From NCBI GenBank assembly GCA_017621655.1, contig JAGASS010000055.1, positions 1 to 32,576 of the forward strand: DNA of 32,576 nt. Reading direction: 5' to 3'. This DNA comes from Clostridia bacterium (lineage in GTDB: Bacteria; Bacillota; Clostridia; Oscillospirales; CAG-272). Below the pieces are notes generated by a model. That model saw only the letters and a list, made by a program, of their open reading frames with translations, did not search any database and was not told the DNA's origin. Below, piece after piece: positions 1 through 6,375 of the stretch (positions within the stretch are counted from its first letter, which is position 1; each line of letters starts with the position of its first letter). Made by a program: the position numbers and the translations under genes.

Positions 1-106
1 ATGACGTGCCGGGGGCACGTCATTCAACACCCTCGCGCCGCTTCGCTACCCGTTGGGGAAGGCAAGATAATGTCCCTGTTCTCCCGCCAATTATTCATTA
101 TTCATT
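1..106. repeat. Palindromic intergenic repeat at left edge
   Basis: The first 24 bases form a near-perfect hairpin (arms TGACGTGCC and GGCACGTCA around a G-rich centre). The rest is non-coding and ends in TTATTCATTATTCATT. A hairpin with the same centre (TGCCGGGGGCA) lies near 32310-32328, so this looks like a dispersed element cut by the window edge. An open frame through here on the plus strand has no ribosome binding site and runs against two real minus-strand features, so I do not call it a gene. Confidence 0.5.
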
Positions 107-108
107 AA

Positions 109-136
109 AAAAGCACCTGCCGAAGCAGGTGCTTTT
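109..136 (-). terminator. Rho-independent terminator of the 43-residue peptide gene
   Basis: A perfect 12-bp stem (AAAAGCACCTGC against GCAGGTGCTTTT) closes a CGAA loop, which reads TTCG on the minus strand: a stable C(UUCG)G tetraloop followed by a T tract. It starts 12 bases after the peptide stop codon. The same hairpin recurs at 32467-32494 beside the second peptide copy. Confidence 0.9.
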
Positions 137-148
137 CTATGTTTGTTA

Positions 149-280
149 TTACTCGCCGAAGGGGTTGAAGCCCGGGAACGCGAAGGAGCCGAGAGCAAAG
201 TCAAGTCCGGAGGAAGTAATAACGTCTTCGTTTTCAAATACTACCATGGTCAGGGTAGGCATCTCAAAATTCTTTTCCAT
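149..280 (-). CDS. 43-residue peptide, possible precursor-type peptide
   Basis: This small gene reads from ATG at 280 to TAA at 149-151. TAAGAAAGGAG, which overlaps the stop codon of the 999-residue gene, puts AAAGGAG about 7 bases before the ATG. The two genes are 17 bases apart and presumably co-transcribed. The product starts MEKNFEMPTLTMVVF, continues with an acidic ENEDVITSSG segment, and ends in a Gly/Phe/Pro-rich tail (FAFPGFNPFGE). It has no Cys, no membrane segment and no signal peptide. The FxxPxL near the N-terminus resembles the YxxPxL leader motif bound by RRE domains in lasso-peptide systems. From memory, short proteins with a P-x-hydrophobic-FE-x-x-DVITxSG pattern are common in Clostridia, with no function I can name. 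A copy with an identical C-terminus lies at 32507. That it is a real gene is well supported; a precursor role is inference. Confidence 0.8.
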   Translation of the reverse strand: MEKNFEMPTLTMVVFENEDVITSSGLDFALGSFAFPGFNPFGE

Positions 281-297
281 TATTATTTTCTCCTTTC

Positions 298-3297
298 TTA
301 TCCGTTATAGGTAGCGTCAGCTACTGCCTTATCCCACTGATAAAGCGCATTGAGGAGGTTGGTCTGCTCAGCGTTGAGCGTGCCGCTTCCGTATGCGGTC
401 TTCATGTAGGAGTAAACAGATGCGGTAACGATTGTGTCGCCGTCGATAGTAACAACGTGTGCCTTGTCAAAGTCGCCGATTGCTACTGCTACGTCGAAGT
501 AATAGTAGTTACCGGATACCTTATTAAGAGCAACCTCGTTACCGTCAACAAGCACCTCTCCGCCGTTGTAAAGAATGTGATGGCGGAGATATACGTAATC
601 AGCGTTAGCGCCTACAAGCTCAAGGTTAAAGCCGAGGTAGGCATCAACTTTGCTGCCTGCAACTGCTGCGTAATTATCGAAAGCATTTTCTTCGGGTGCT
701 TCTGCAACAACGTCGCTTTCACCCTCACCGTATACGTCTTCGAATACGCCGGCAAAATCTTCTTCCTTTACTTCTACGGTTCGGTCATAACCGCAGTGGT
801 TACAGGTCATATCAGCGTCGTCATCGTATTCGTGGGGCTGAACAGGTTCAGAAGTGTAGCAGCATCCATAGTAGAGGTAGCAGCCGTCTACATCATCAAC
901 CCACTTGCCTTCGCGCTCGTGGTTATCGGCAACGGTGTCGCCGTAGTAGGAATCACAAATTTCGCACATAGCTCTAGTAGCACAGGTAGCAGTGCCGCCG
1001 GTGTGCTGGCACTCGTATCCGCAAGTCTTGCATACGCCGTCCATCCAATCGTGCTCGCATCCGGTTCCGCAATGAGTACAAGTGCCGGTTTCGGCGTTCC
1101 AGTCGTGGTTATCTGCAACTACGTCGGTGTAAACGTACTTACAAATATCACAGATAGCGCCGGTAGTGCAATTTGCCTCGCCGCCTTCGTGGGTGTGAGT
1201 TGCTCCACAAACAGTACAAGCGCCGTCTTCGTTCTTCCAAGCGTGGTTAGCACACTCGTAGTCGCATACGGTACAAACGCCGTCAACGAAGGTATGGTTG
1301 CCTTCGCAAACGTCGCCGATCTGAGCAACAGTAAGAGAATAGAGTTCTGCACCCTGCGCACCGGTTGCTGTTACATTTGCATTAGGAGATTTAACGATAT
1401 AGACCTTTTCGCCCTTTGAAAGCTCTACGCTTCCGCCGAAGGTACTATAAAGCTTGCTAAACGATGCAGACTGAGATTCGTCGTAGTTGGTTCCGTTGAA
1501 TACTACGGTGCCATCCTCGAGAATTATTCTGTAATCGCAATAGAATGTTCCGTTTGCATCTTTCATGTAATTCTTCAAGAAGTGACCGGTAACATTATAG
1601 GTGCCGTCTGCAGGTGCGGTAAATACTATTGCCGCGCCTTCGTTTGCATTAGCAGTGTTGCCGTCGGGACCCCAACCTGCAACCGCATTAGCGGTGTCGG
1701 TATTCCAGAAGAGCTTGTTTCCGGAGGTAGCCGAAACGTACCAATCCTCGCCGGCAGTAAGGGTAGCGCCGGAAACGGTATTATTAGTGAAATCGTACGC
1801 CTTCATTTCGAACTGACCGTCAGCGAGTGCCGTGCCGTCGGGAGCGAAGGTGTACTTCGTTACGAAATCGTATCCTTCGGTAAGCTCAGCAACCTTTTCT
1901 ACGGAAAGTCCTTCATAGCGTGCGCCGATCCATGCTGGCCAGTCTTTGGTATCGCCACTGATCTGGGTATAATGTGTGTATCTTTGAGCGCAGAAATAGA
2001 TCGTTTCACCCTTCTTAAGAGTGATAGTGCCGGTCATATTTTCGGTGTTATCAGCGTTATACTTCGGATTAGTGATATCGTATATTACGCCGTCCTTCAT
2101 AACGTAGAAGATAACAGCTCTCGAACCGTTTTTAGCGACTTTCCAGCCGTAGCTGAACGTATCTACGTCAAACTCATAAACACCGTCTGCAGGTGCAGTG
2201 AAGATAATTGCCGACGCCATCTGAGTGTTATTGGCATGACCGGGATTGGTTTCAAATCCTCTAGTATTATAGGCAAAGCTTCCGCACTGGCCGGGATACG
2301 GTTGAGTGCAGTCAAAATACCAGCCGGACGCGGTATGTGACGCACCTGCTGCCTGGAAAGCATAGTAAGTTGTCTGCGTCTGAGTATCGTAGGTAGCAAG
2401 CTGCCAGTGACCGTTGATCTTCTCGCCTGCTCCGGGGTTGCAGGTATAGAAGTCGGTAGGAAGCTCCCACGTCGCTCCAACTCCTGTGTTCTCAGTATAG
2501 TCGCCGATTCTCTTAACAACTACGTCGGAAATTCTGAAACAGTTATCGCTTTCTGCGATTGCAACTGTAGTGTCCTGCTGGAAAGCAAACATGAGAACGT
2601 CGCCCTTCGCAAGCATAACCTCTCCGGAAAGAACTTTGCTTTCGTTAAGTGCGGTAGGATTGAATGTAGCAAGAACCTCGCCGTTCTTTCTTACGGTTGC
2701 GGTTACAGTTGCTTTAGTGGGGTCGATAAGACCGACAAGGGTCTCAGTGAATGAGTATGTACCGTCCTCGGGAGCGGTAAACACCACTGCACTGGGCTTG
2801 CCGTTAAGACAAACGTTACGGATAGAGCCATCAACGTCACCTGAGCGGAATACGAGACCGCCCCAACGCTGACCCCAGTTACAGTACCAACCGGTGGCAC
2901 CGTAGTTTACAGAGTCAGAGTTTTGAGTAGCGGCTTCGTTTGCATTTACTGCAATGTACGGAGCAGGAAGCACACCGTGGTTATTAGCTTTTGGATTTTC
3001 CGCTTTCCATGCTCTGTATTCTTCGGGCGTTTGGGTTGATGCAGCAACTTTCTTGTCTGCCGTGTCCAAGTTGGTATATCCCTGTAACGACCACTGTCCC
3101 ATTACCGGCAACACCCAACCGTTAGCATCTTCTGTAGAAGCTTCATGCCAGTTGGTAGGCATCGTCCACTGATTTTCACCTTCTACGAAAGTCGTCTCGG
3201 ATTCAACTGCATGCACGTGAACGAGCGGCTTCGAGATTATGAAAGTGGACACAACCATAACGCACGCTACGAGAAATGAGAGTATGCGTTTTTTCAT
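298..3297 (-). CDS. Large secreted protein with beta-sandwich repeats and Cys/His-rich region
   Basis: The 999-residue product has a classical signal peptide (MKKRILSFLV..., hydrophobic to about residue 28, likely cut after HVHA). Three similar modules follow, each with a VFTAPxDGxY core (about residues 171-181, 364-374 and 557-567), as in carbohydrate-binding or jelly-roll beta-sandwich domains. Residues 664-835 are Cys/His-rich, with repeated CxxC pairs and two copies of a roughly 28-residue unit ending VADNH. The C-terminal part (about 880-999) ends in a helical segment NLLNALYQWDKA, like the C-terminal domain of many clostridial surface proteins. There is no LPXTG motif or C-terminal membrane anchor. 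The ATG follows AATAAGGAGG at good spacing. It probably works outside the cell in polymer binding or adhesion; no catalytic motif is visible. The 43-residue peptide gene follows it directly. Confidence 0.9.
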   Translation of the reverse strand: MKKRILSFLVACVMVVSTFIISKPLVHVHAVESETTFVEGENQWTMPTNWHEASTEDANGWVLPVMGQWSLQGYTNLDTADKKVAASTQTPEEYRAWKAENPKANNHGVLPAPYIAVNANEAATQNSDSVNYGATGWYCNWGQRWGGLVFRSGDVDGSIRNVCLNGKPSAVVFTAPEDGTYSFTETLVGLIDPTKATVTATVRKNGEVLATFNPTALNESKVLSGEVMLAKGDVLMFAFQQDTTVAIAESDNCFRISDVVVKRIGDYTENTGVGATWELPTDFYTCNPGAGEKINGHWQLATYDTQTQTTYYAFQAAGASHTASGWYFDCTQPYPGQCGSFAYNTRGFETNPGHANNTQMASAIIFTAPADGVYEFDVDTFSYGWKVAKNGSRAVIFYVMKDGVIYDITNPKYNADNTENMTGTITLKKGETIYFCAQRYTHYTQISGDTKDWPAWIGARYEGLSVEKVAELTEGYDFVTKYTFAPDGTALADGQFEMKAYDFTNNTVSGATLTAGEDWYVSATSGNKLFWNTDTANAVAGWGPDGNTANANEGAAIVFTAPADGTYNVTGHFLKNYMKDANGTFYCDYRIILEDGTVVFNGTNYDESQSASFSKLYSTFGGSVELSKGEKVYIVKSPNANVTATGAQGAELYSLTVAQIGDVCEGNHTFVDGVCTVCDYECANHAWKNEDGACTVCGATHTHEGGEANCTTGAICDICKYVYTDVVADNHDWNAETGTCTHCGTGCEHDWMDGVCKTCGYECQHTGGTATCATRAMCEICDSYYGDTVADNHEREGKWVDDVDGCYLYYGCCYTSEPVQPHEYDDDADMTCNHCGYDRTVEVKEEDFAGVFEDVYGEGESDVVAEAPEENAFDNYAAVAGSKVDAYLGFNLELVGANADYVYLRHHILYNGGEVLVDGNEVALNKVSGNYYYFDVAVAIGDFDKAHVVTIDGDTIVTASVYSYMKTAYGSGTLNAEQTNLLNALYQWDKAVADATYNG

Positions 3298-3434
3298 AAA
3301 AATTTTCCTCCTTATTAGATTTTTTTGTTAGGGGTATTTGCGAAATTTTCATGAAAATTTCTATATTCATTTCTTCCCCGAGCCGAGGGTGACCGGTCCT
3401 CTGCGCAGATCGGAAAGATTATAGCAATGACAAC

Positions 3435-3460
3435 AAGACGGGATTTCGCCCGTCTTTTTT
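3435..3460 (+). terminator. Hairpin with T tract, terminator-like, no plus-strand gene before it
   Basis: An 8-bp stem (AAGACGGG / CCCGTCTT) around ATTTCG is followed by TTTTTT on the plus strand. No plus-strand gene ends here. It may be a leftover, a block on antisense transcription, or simply a hairpin in the minus-strand leader of the secreted protein. Confidence 0.45.
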
Positions 3461-3485
3461 GAAAACTTGATCAAATGTCAATGAT

Positions 3486-3514
3486 ATTATCTCATATTTT
3501 ACTGAATTCGTCAA
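3486..3514 (-). promoter_or_regulatory. Probable promoter for the secreted protein and peptide genes
   Basis: On the minus strand, TTGACG and GATAAT are separated by 17 bases, with TG one base before the -10 (TGAGATAAT). It points towards the 999-residue gene whose ATG is at 3297. Confidence 0.6.
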
Positions 3515-3589
3515 TATTTTTTTGAAAATTTCCAACTATTATTATAATACATCATTCGACAGTCCGCGTAAAATGATATTACATCTGGT

Positions 3590-3648
3590 TCAATGCCCTC
3601 TCCGGCACTCCTTGCCACTTGCACCGTTCTCCCAAAGGGCGAGGCATG
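3590..3648. repeat. Dispersed repeat, CTCTCCG...AGGGCGAGGCAT family
   Basis: The block CCCTCTCCG...TTCTCCCaaAGGGCGAGGCAT matches in order the elements at 27845-27893 and, more loosely, 13326-13463. It is non-coding and lies between two transcription units. Confidence 0.6.
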
Positions 3649-3649
3649 C

Positions 3650-3677
3650 AAAAACCTCCGCCGTGGCGGAGGTTTTT
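3650..3677 (-). terminator. Terminator of the kinase-PqqD-peptidase-nucleotidyltransferase operon
   Basis: A GC-rich stem (CCTCCGC / GCGGAGG, loop CGTG) is flanked by A5 and T5. On the minus strand it ends in a T tract, 2 bases after the last gene's stop codon. Confidence 0.9.
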
Positions 3678-3679
3678 AA

Positions 3680-4843
3680 TCATTCTTTATCTTTCTTCTG
3701 TTTCGTTTTTGCGACGATCTTCATTTCGCTTGCGATCTTTCCGGATCGGTTGAACATAATATCAAACGCACGGTATACCCAGCCGACAGGAAGCATATAC
3801 CAATGTCCGAAGATCGGCTTGTACTTACCCATAAACTTAACTCCGGGGAAGATTCTGCTCATAACGTAGCCGAATTTGCCCTTCTTTTTGATACTGTTAT
3901 CGATCTTAACAGTCTTCGAAATATTGAACATATTGAGCATAAATGCCTCGAGCGTCTTACGCATTCCGTCTGAAAGCTTGACTATGTCAAAGGTCTCGAC
4001 CTTATCGAATATCTCGCATACAAGCTCGCGGCAATCGCAGTCAAACTGCCAGACGCCAAGCTTGTTAAGCTCATTTTCAATATACTCAAAATCAAGGTTC
4101 GGCTTCTTCTTAAGATAAACGAATACGTCGATAAGATGTCTTGCCCCTATGCTTTCGCTTAAAGCAAAATGCTTGTACGCATGAAACACAAGGAAAATAT
4201 AAAAATCCTCGTCGGTGAAGTGATAACCGAAGCCGTTATCGTCGTCCTTGATAAGACGCTTTTTTACGTCTTTATAGTAGTCTTGAAGTGCGACCCAGTT
4301 CTCGCCGTAAAGCTCGACGTGCATCTCGTAATTGAAGATCGGCTTCTTATGGTAAACGTCGTGAAATCCCTCGTTATAATGCTCTATCGAATAGTCGAGC
4401 GAGAGGAAATAATCGCGGATATGCTCACGGAAAGCACCGTCGAAAAGAATATCGTTATCGGACATCTGACGAAGCCCGAGCTTAGGATACATATCCTTGA
4501 GAATAACGCCCTTCAGCGGCATATACCATATGCCGTTTTCCTCAAGATGCGAAAGGATCGTCGCGCGCTCGGTGTCGAGCAGCAGATTCTTGCGGACTGC
4601 CATTGCGCGTGCCTGAACGAAGGCGTCGAGAACAGGCGCGTTTTCCTCAGTTCTCTCAATCCCGAGCTTTTCGATTCCCTCGCTGACAAGCGAAACAAGC
4701 CCGTTGAACGTGCTCATTCTGTAGACATCAGCAAGAGCCATCGTGCTTCTGTCAACCGTCTCGCCGCCGCGTCCCGTAAGAGCGCAGACGCAAAGGCGAA
4801 GCATATCGCAGGCGGCGTTTATTTTTTTGTTTTCCGAATCCAT
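3680..4843 (-). CDS. NTP_transf_5 family nucleotidyltransferase
   Basis: The family signature is clear: a LKGVILKDMYP segment followed by an RQMSDNDILF motif, where the two Asp residues would bind metal in a polymerase-beta-like fold. From the chosen start the product has 387 residues. An upstream in-frame ATG at 4906 would overlap the peptidase gene by 88 bases; the ATG at 4843 (MDSENKK) has GGAAG in front and cuts the overlap to 25 bases, so I prefer it. Relatives are found beside HPr-kinase-like and PqqD-like genes, including some lasso-peptide clusters, and in polysaccharide loci. The substrate is unknown. It is the last gene of the operon. The C-terminus is basic (KTKQKKDKE). Confidence 0.85.
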   Translation of the reverse strand: MDSENKKINAACDMLRLCVCALTGRGGETVDRSTMALADVYRMSTFNGLVSLVSEGIEKLGIERTEENAPVLDAFVQARAMAVRKNLLLDTERATILSHLEENGIWYMPLKGVILKDMYPKLGLRQMSDNDILFDGAFREHIRDYFLSLDYSIEHYNEGFHDVYHKKPIFNYEMHVELYGENWVALQDYYKDVKKRLIKDDDNGFGYHFTDEDFYIFLVFHAYKHFALSESIGARHLIDVFVYLKKKPNLDFEYIENELNKLGVWQFDCDCRELVCEIFDKVETFDIVKLSDGMRKTLEAFMLNMFNISKTVKIDNSIKKKGKFGYVMSRIFPGVKFMGKYKPIFGHWYMLPVGWVYRAFDIMFNRSGKIASEMKIVAKTKQKKDKE

Positions 4844-5283
4844 CTTTTGATCTTCCGTCCTGCTCTTAAAATAAAGTATCTCAAGCCGTACGTCGATGTC
4901 CAGCATACGCTGTAAAAACGGTACGATTTGCTCTTATTTACGTCGATCATTTTACCCTTTCGGTAAATATGTGTAACGACGCCTATCATCAGCTCGTTAT
5001 CGACCTTTTCAAGATAATAGGTGTTATCACCGCGCATAAGGCAGTAGCCGTCCATAACCTTAACGCATCTGTGCAAAACGTGCGTACCGTCGCGGCGAAT
5101 ATAAAGCACGATATCGTACTTTTTGACGCCGTCCTTTATCGGCGACAGCATAACGTGCGTCTGACGCTCGTAAAGAAGCGGCTGCATCGAGCATCCGACG
5201 GTAAAAAACGTTACGCTTCTGCCGTTACATAGCTCTTCCTTAAGCGTCGTATGCTTCGTTTCAGCGTTATAATTATCCGTCAT
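4819..5283 (-). CDS. S24/S26-type serine peptidase (signal-peptidase-like)
   Basis: The product has 154 residues. VGCSMQPLL (catalytic Ser at about 32) is the signal-peptidase/LexA box. It is followed by KYDIVLYI, then HVLHR (His at about 71) and RGDN (about 84-87). A His where bacterial type I enzymes have Lys would fit the Ser-His SipW/ER type, but the assignment is tentative. There is no N-terminal membrane helix; only a mildly hydrophobic stretch near the C-terminus (FYSVCWTSTYGLRYFIL) could touch membrane. The start codon overlaps the PqqD gene's stop (ATGA), so translation is probably coupled. In this context it is a candidate for trimming a small substrate peptide, which is inference. 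Confidence 0.85.
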   Translation of the reverse strand: MTDNYNAETKHTTLKEELCNGRSVTFFTVGCSMQPLLYERQTHVMLSPIKDGVKKYDIVLYIRRDGTHVLHRCVKVMDGYCLMRGDNTYYLEKVDNELMIGVVTHIYRKGKMIDVNKSKSYRFYSVCWTSTYGLRYFILRAGRKIKRWIRKTKK

Positions 5284-5546
5284 ATATCAAGCACGCCCGC
5301 GTCCTTGAGCTGAGATACGAAGGTCGTCGCGGCAGTCGTCGCTGTCTGCTCGTCGATACCGTACTCGGCGATAAGCGCGTCAATTATTCCCTTCTCGTCG
5401 GTCTCCTTTTCGAGCTGACGGAAGATGAACGCACCCGTTGAATTGAGGCGGATCATTCCGCGAAACTTTTTCGTCATTTTTCCGATCGCAACGACGACGT
5501 TTTCGTCACCGACCGAATGCAAAACAAATCCTTCTTTGATCTTCAT
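5280..5546 (-). CDS. PqqD-family protein (RRE-type peptide-binding domain)
   Basis: This is an 88-residue stand-alone PqqD-like protein. The hallmark LNSTGAFIFRQLE lies at about residues 34-46, followed by a helix rich in Glu/Asp and a C-terminal helix ending KDAGVLDI. In characterised systems PqqD-like domains bind leader peptides and present them to modifying enzymes; no catalytic residues are expected. It overlaps the peptidase gene by 4 bases and starts 1 base after the kinase stop codon, so the three genes are tightly coupled. No radical SAM enzyme, which PqqD often accompanies, is present in the window. Confidence 0.9.
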   Translation of the reverse strand: MKIKEGFVLHSVGDENVVVAIGKMTKKFRGMIRLNSTGAFIFRQLEKETDEKGIIDALIAEYGIDEQTATTAATTFVSQLKDAGVLDI

Positions 5547-5547
5547 A

Positions 5548-6252
5548 TCAGTTTCCCTTCATTCCGTTATACGCGACGCGCGCGGCGTCGTCTTCCATAT
5601 TGCAGTAAAGGTTATACATCGGCACGTTTCTTACTATCTTGTCCATCATCATCATAAACGCAGCCATATCCGCGCCGTCCTGCGGCAGAAGCACCTGATG
5701 GAATATCTGCCCGACGGCATCGCGAGAGGTCGCAGGCGAGATCTCGTTTTCAGCGCCGCGATGTAAAAGGCACATTCCGCGTACAGGCGCTTTTATATTA
5801 CATCCGAGAAATTCCTTGCCGCGCCACGGAGTTCCGTGTGCGTAAAGAACGCCGTTTTCAAAGGTAAAATACGGCTTGTCGCCGTTGAGAACAACGGCAC
5901 GCTCGCCGAACACCTTTTGCCAAAGACGAATGTGCGTCGACTTTCCGACACCGCTTTTCGCCATAAAGACAAACGCCTCGCCGTCAACGGTAATTACTGC
6001 CGAATGAATGAGCATGACGCCGTATTTCACAAGCGCACGGGTCGCCGCACGGTGAATACAGGTTCCCTCGCATATTTCAAGAGGGAACTCGCCGCTTGTC
6101 AGCTTGTATTCCGCTTCGATCTCCTCGTCAGTCGCAAAGACGGTAACTATCGGCTCTTCGTCGGTCAGATAATCGTTACAAAGAGCGCGTATATGCTCGT
6201 ATTTATGCACAACGCGGACAGGAACGCCCGCAAGTGAGACGCAAAACTCCAT
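5548..6252 (-). CDS. HPr-kinase-like P-loop ATPase
   Basis: The product has 234 residues. Its P-loop AKSGVGKST (about 98-106) is followed by LNGDKP (about 122-127) and HGTPWRGK (about 139-146), the order seen in the HprK catalytic domain. The N-terminal HprK domain is missing, as is usual in homologues found in peptide gene clusters (for example the kinase of paeninodin-type lasso clusters, which phosphorylates its peptide). True HPr kinase is longer and has a different setting, so this is unlikely to control catabolite repression. It is the first gene of the operon. ATG is preceded by GGTGG and, further up, by a plausible promoter at 6282-6310. Confidence 0.85.
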   Translation of the reverse strand: MEFCVSLAGVPVRVVHKYEHIRALCNDYLTDEEPIVTVFATDEEIEAEYKLTSGEFPLEICEGTCIHRAATRALVKYGVMLIHSAVITVDGEAFVFMAKSGVGKSTHIRLWQKVFGERAVVLNGDKPYFTFENGVLYAHGTPWRGKEFLGCNIKAPVRGMCLLHRGAENEISPATSRDAVGQIFHQVLLPQDGADMAAFMMMMDKIVRNVPMYNLYCNMEDDAARVAYNGMKGN

Positions 6253-6281
6253 AATACCACCGTTTTTTCATAGTTATATTT

Positions 6282-6310
6282 ATTATAACACAGCAAAGTA
6301 AAATAAACAA
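6282..6310 (-). promoter_or_regulatory. Promoter of the kinase-PqqD-peptidase operon
   Basis: On the minus strand an extended -10 (TGTTATAAT) lies 17 bases from a weak -35 (TTGTTT). The expected start of transcription is about 20-25 bases before the kinase ATG at 6252. Confidence 0.65.
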
Positions 6311-6321
6311 TAGTGAATTTA

Positions 6322-6360
6322 AAAATAAAGCAAAAGCAAGACCGAAAATTCGGTCTTGCT
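6322..6360 (-). terminator. Terminator of the M23 peptidase gene
   Basis: A 10-bp stem (AGCAAGACCG / CGGTCTTGCT) around AATTTT is followed on the minus strand by TTTTGCTTTATTTTT. It lies 16 bases past the stop codon of the peptidase gene. Confidence 0.9.
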
Positions 6361-6375
6361 CAAATCCAAACCATA

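Larger units (their letters stand above)
3298..3649. other. Intergenic stretch with long leader and repeat
   Basis: No gene is visible. The part near 3300-3480 would be a leader of about 180 bases for the secreted-protein gene if transcription starts from the promoter at 3486-3514. It includes a perfect 20-bp palindrome at 3342-3361 (GAAATTTTCATGAAAATTTC) and a GC-rich stretch at about 3375-3415 that can fold. A second -10-like TATAAT with extended TG lies at 3418-3423 on the minus strand, with no good -35. A dispersed repeat lies at 3590-3648. I could not match the leader to any riboswitch class I know. Confidence 0.5.

Noticed and set aside
6..314. A 102-codon open frame on the plus strand at the left edge
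   Set aside because: No ribosome binding site; it runs antisense through the peptide gene and its terminator and starts in a repeat.
457..1419. Long open frame of 320 codons antisense to the secreted protein
   Set aside because: Hydrophobic low-complexity shadow of the repetitive gene on the other strand; no ribosome binding site or known domain.
3405..3420. AGATCGGAAAG, which resembles the start of a sequencing adapter
   Set aside because: The match stops after about 9 bases and the stretch fits the local leader; chance similarity.
149..6252. A lasso-peptide gene cluster
   Set aside because: No asparagine-synthetase-like cyclase or transglutaminase-like protease, and no Asp/Glu at the ring position of the candidate core.
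5548..6252. True HPr kinase/phosphorylase of catabolite repression
   Set aside because: Too short, lacks the N-terminal domain, and sits with PqqD and nucleotidyltransferase genes.
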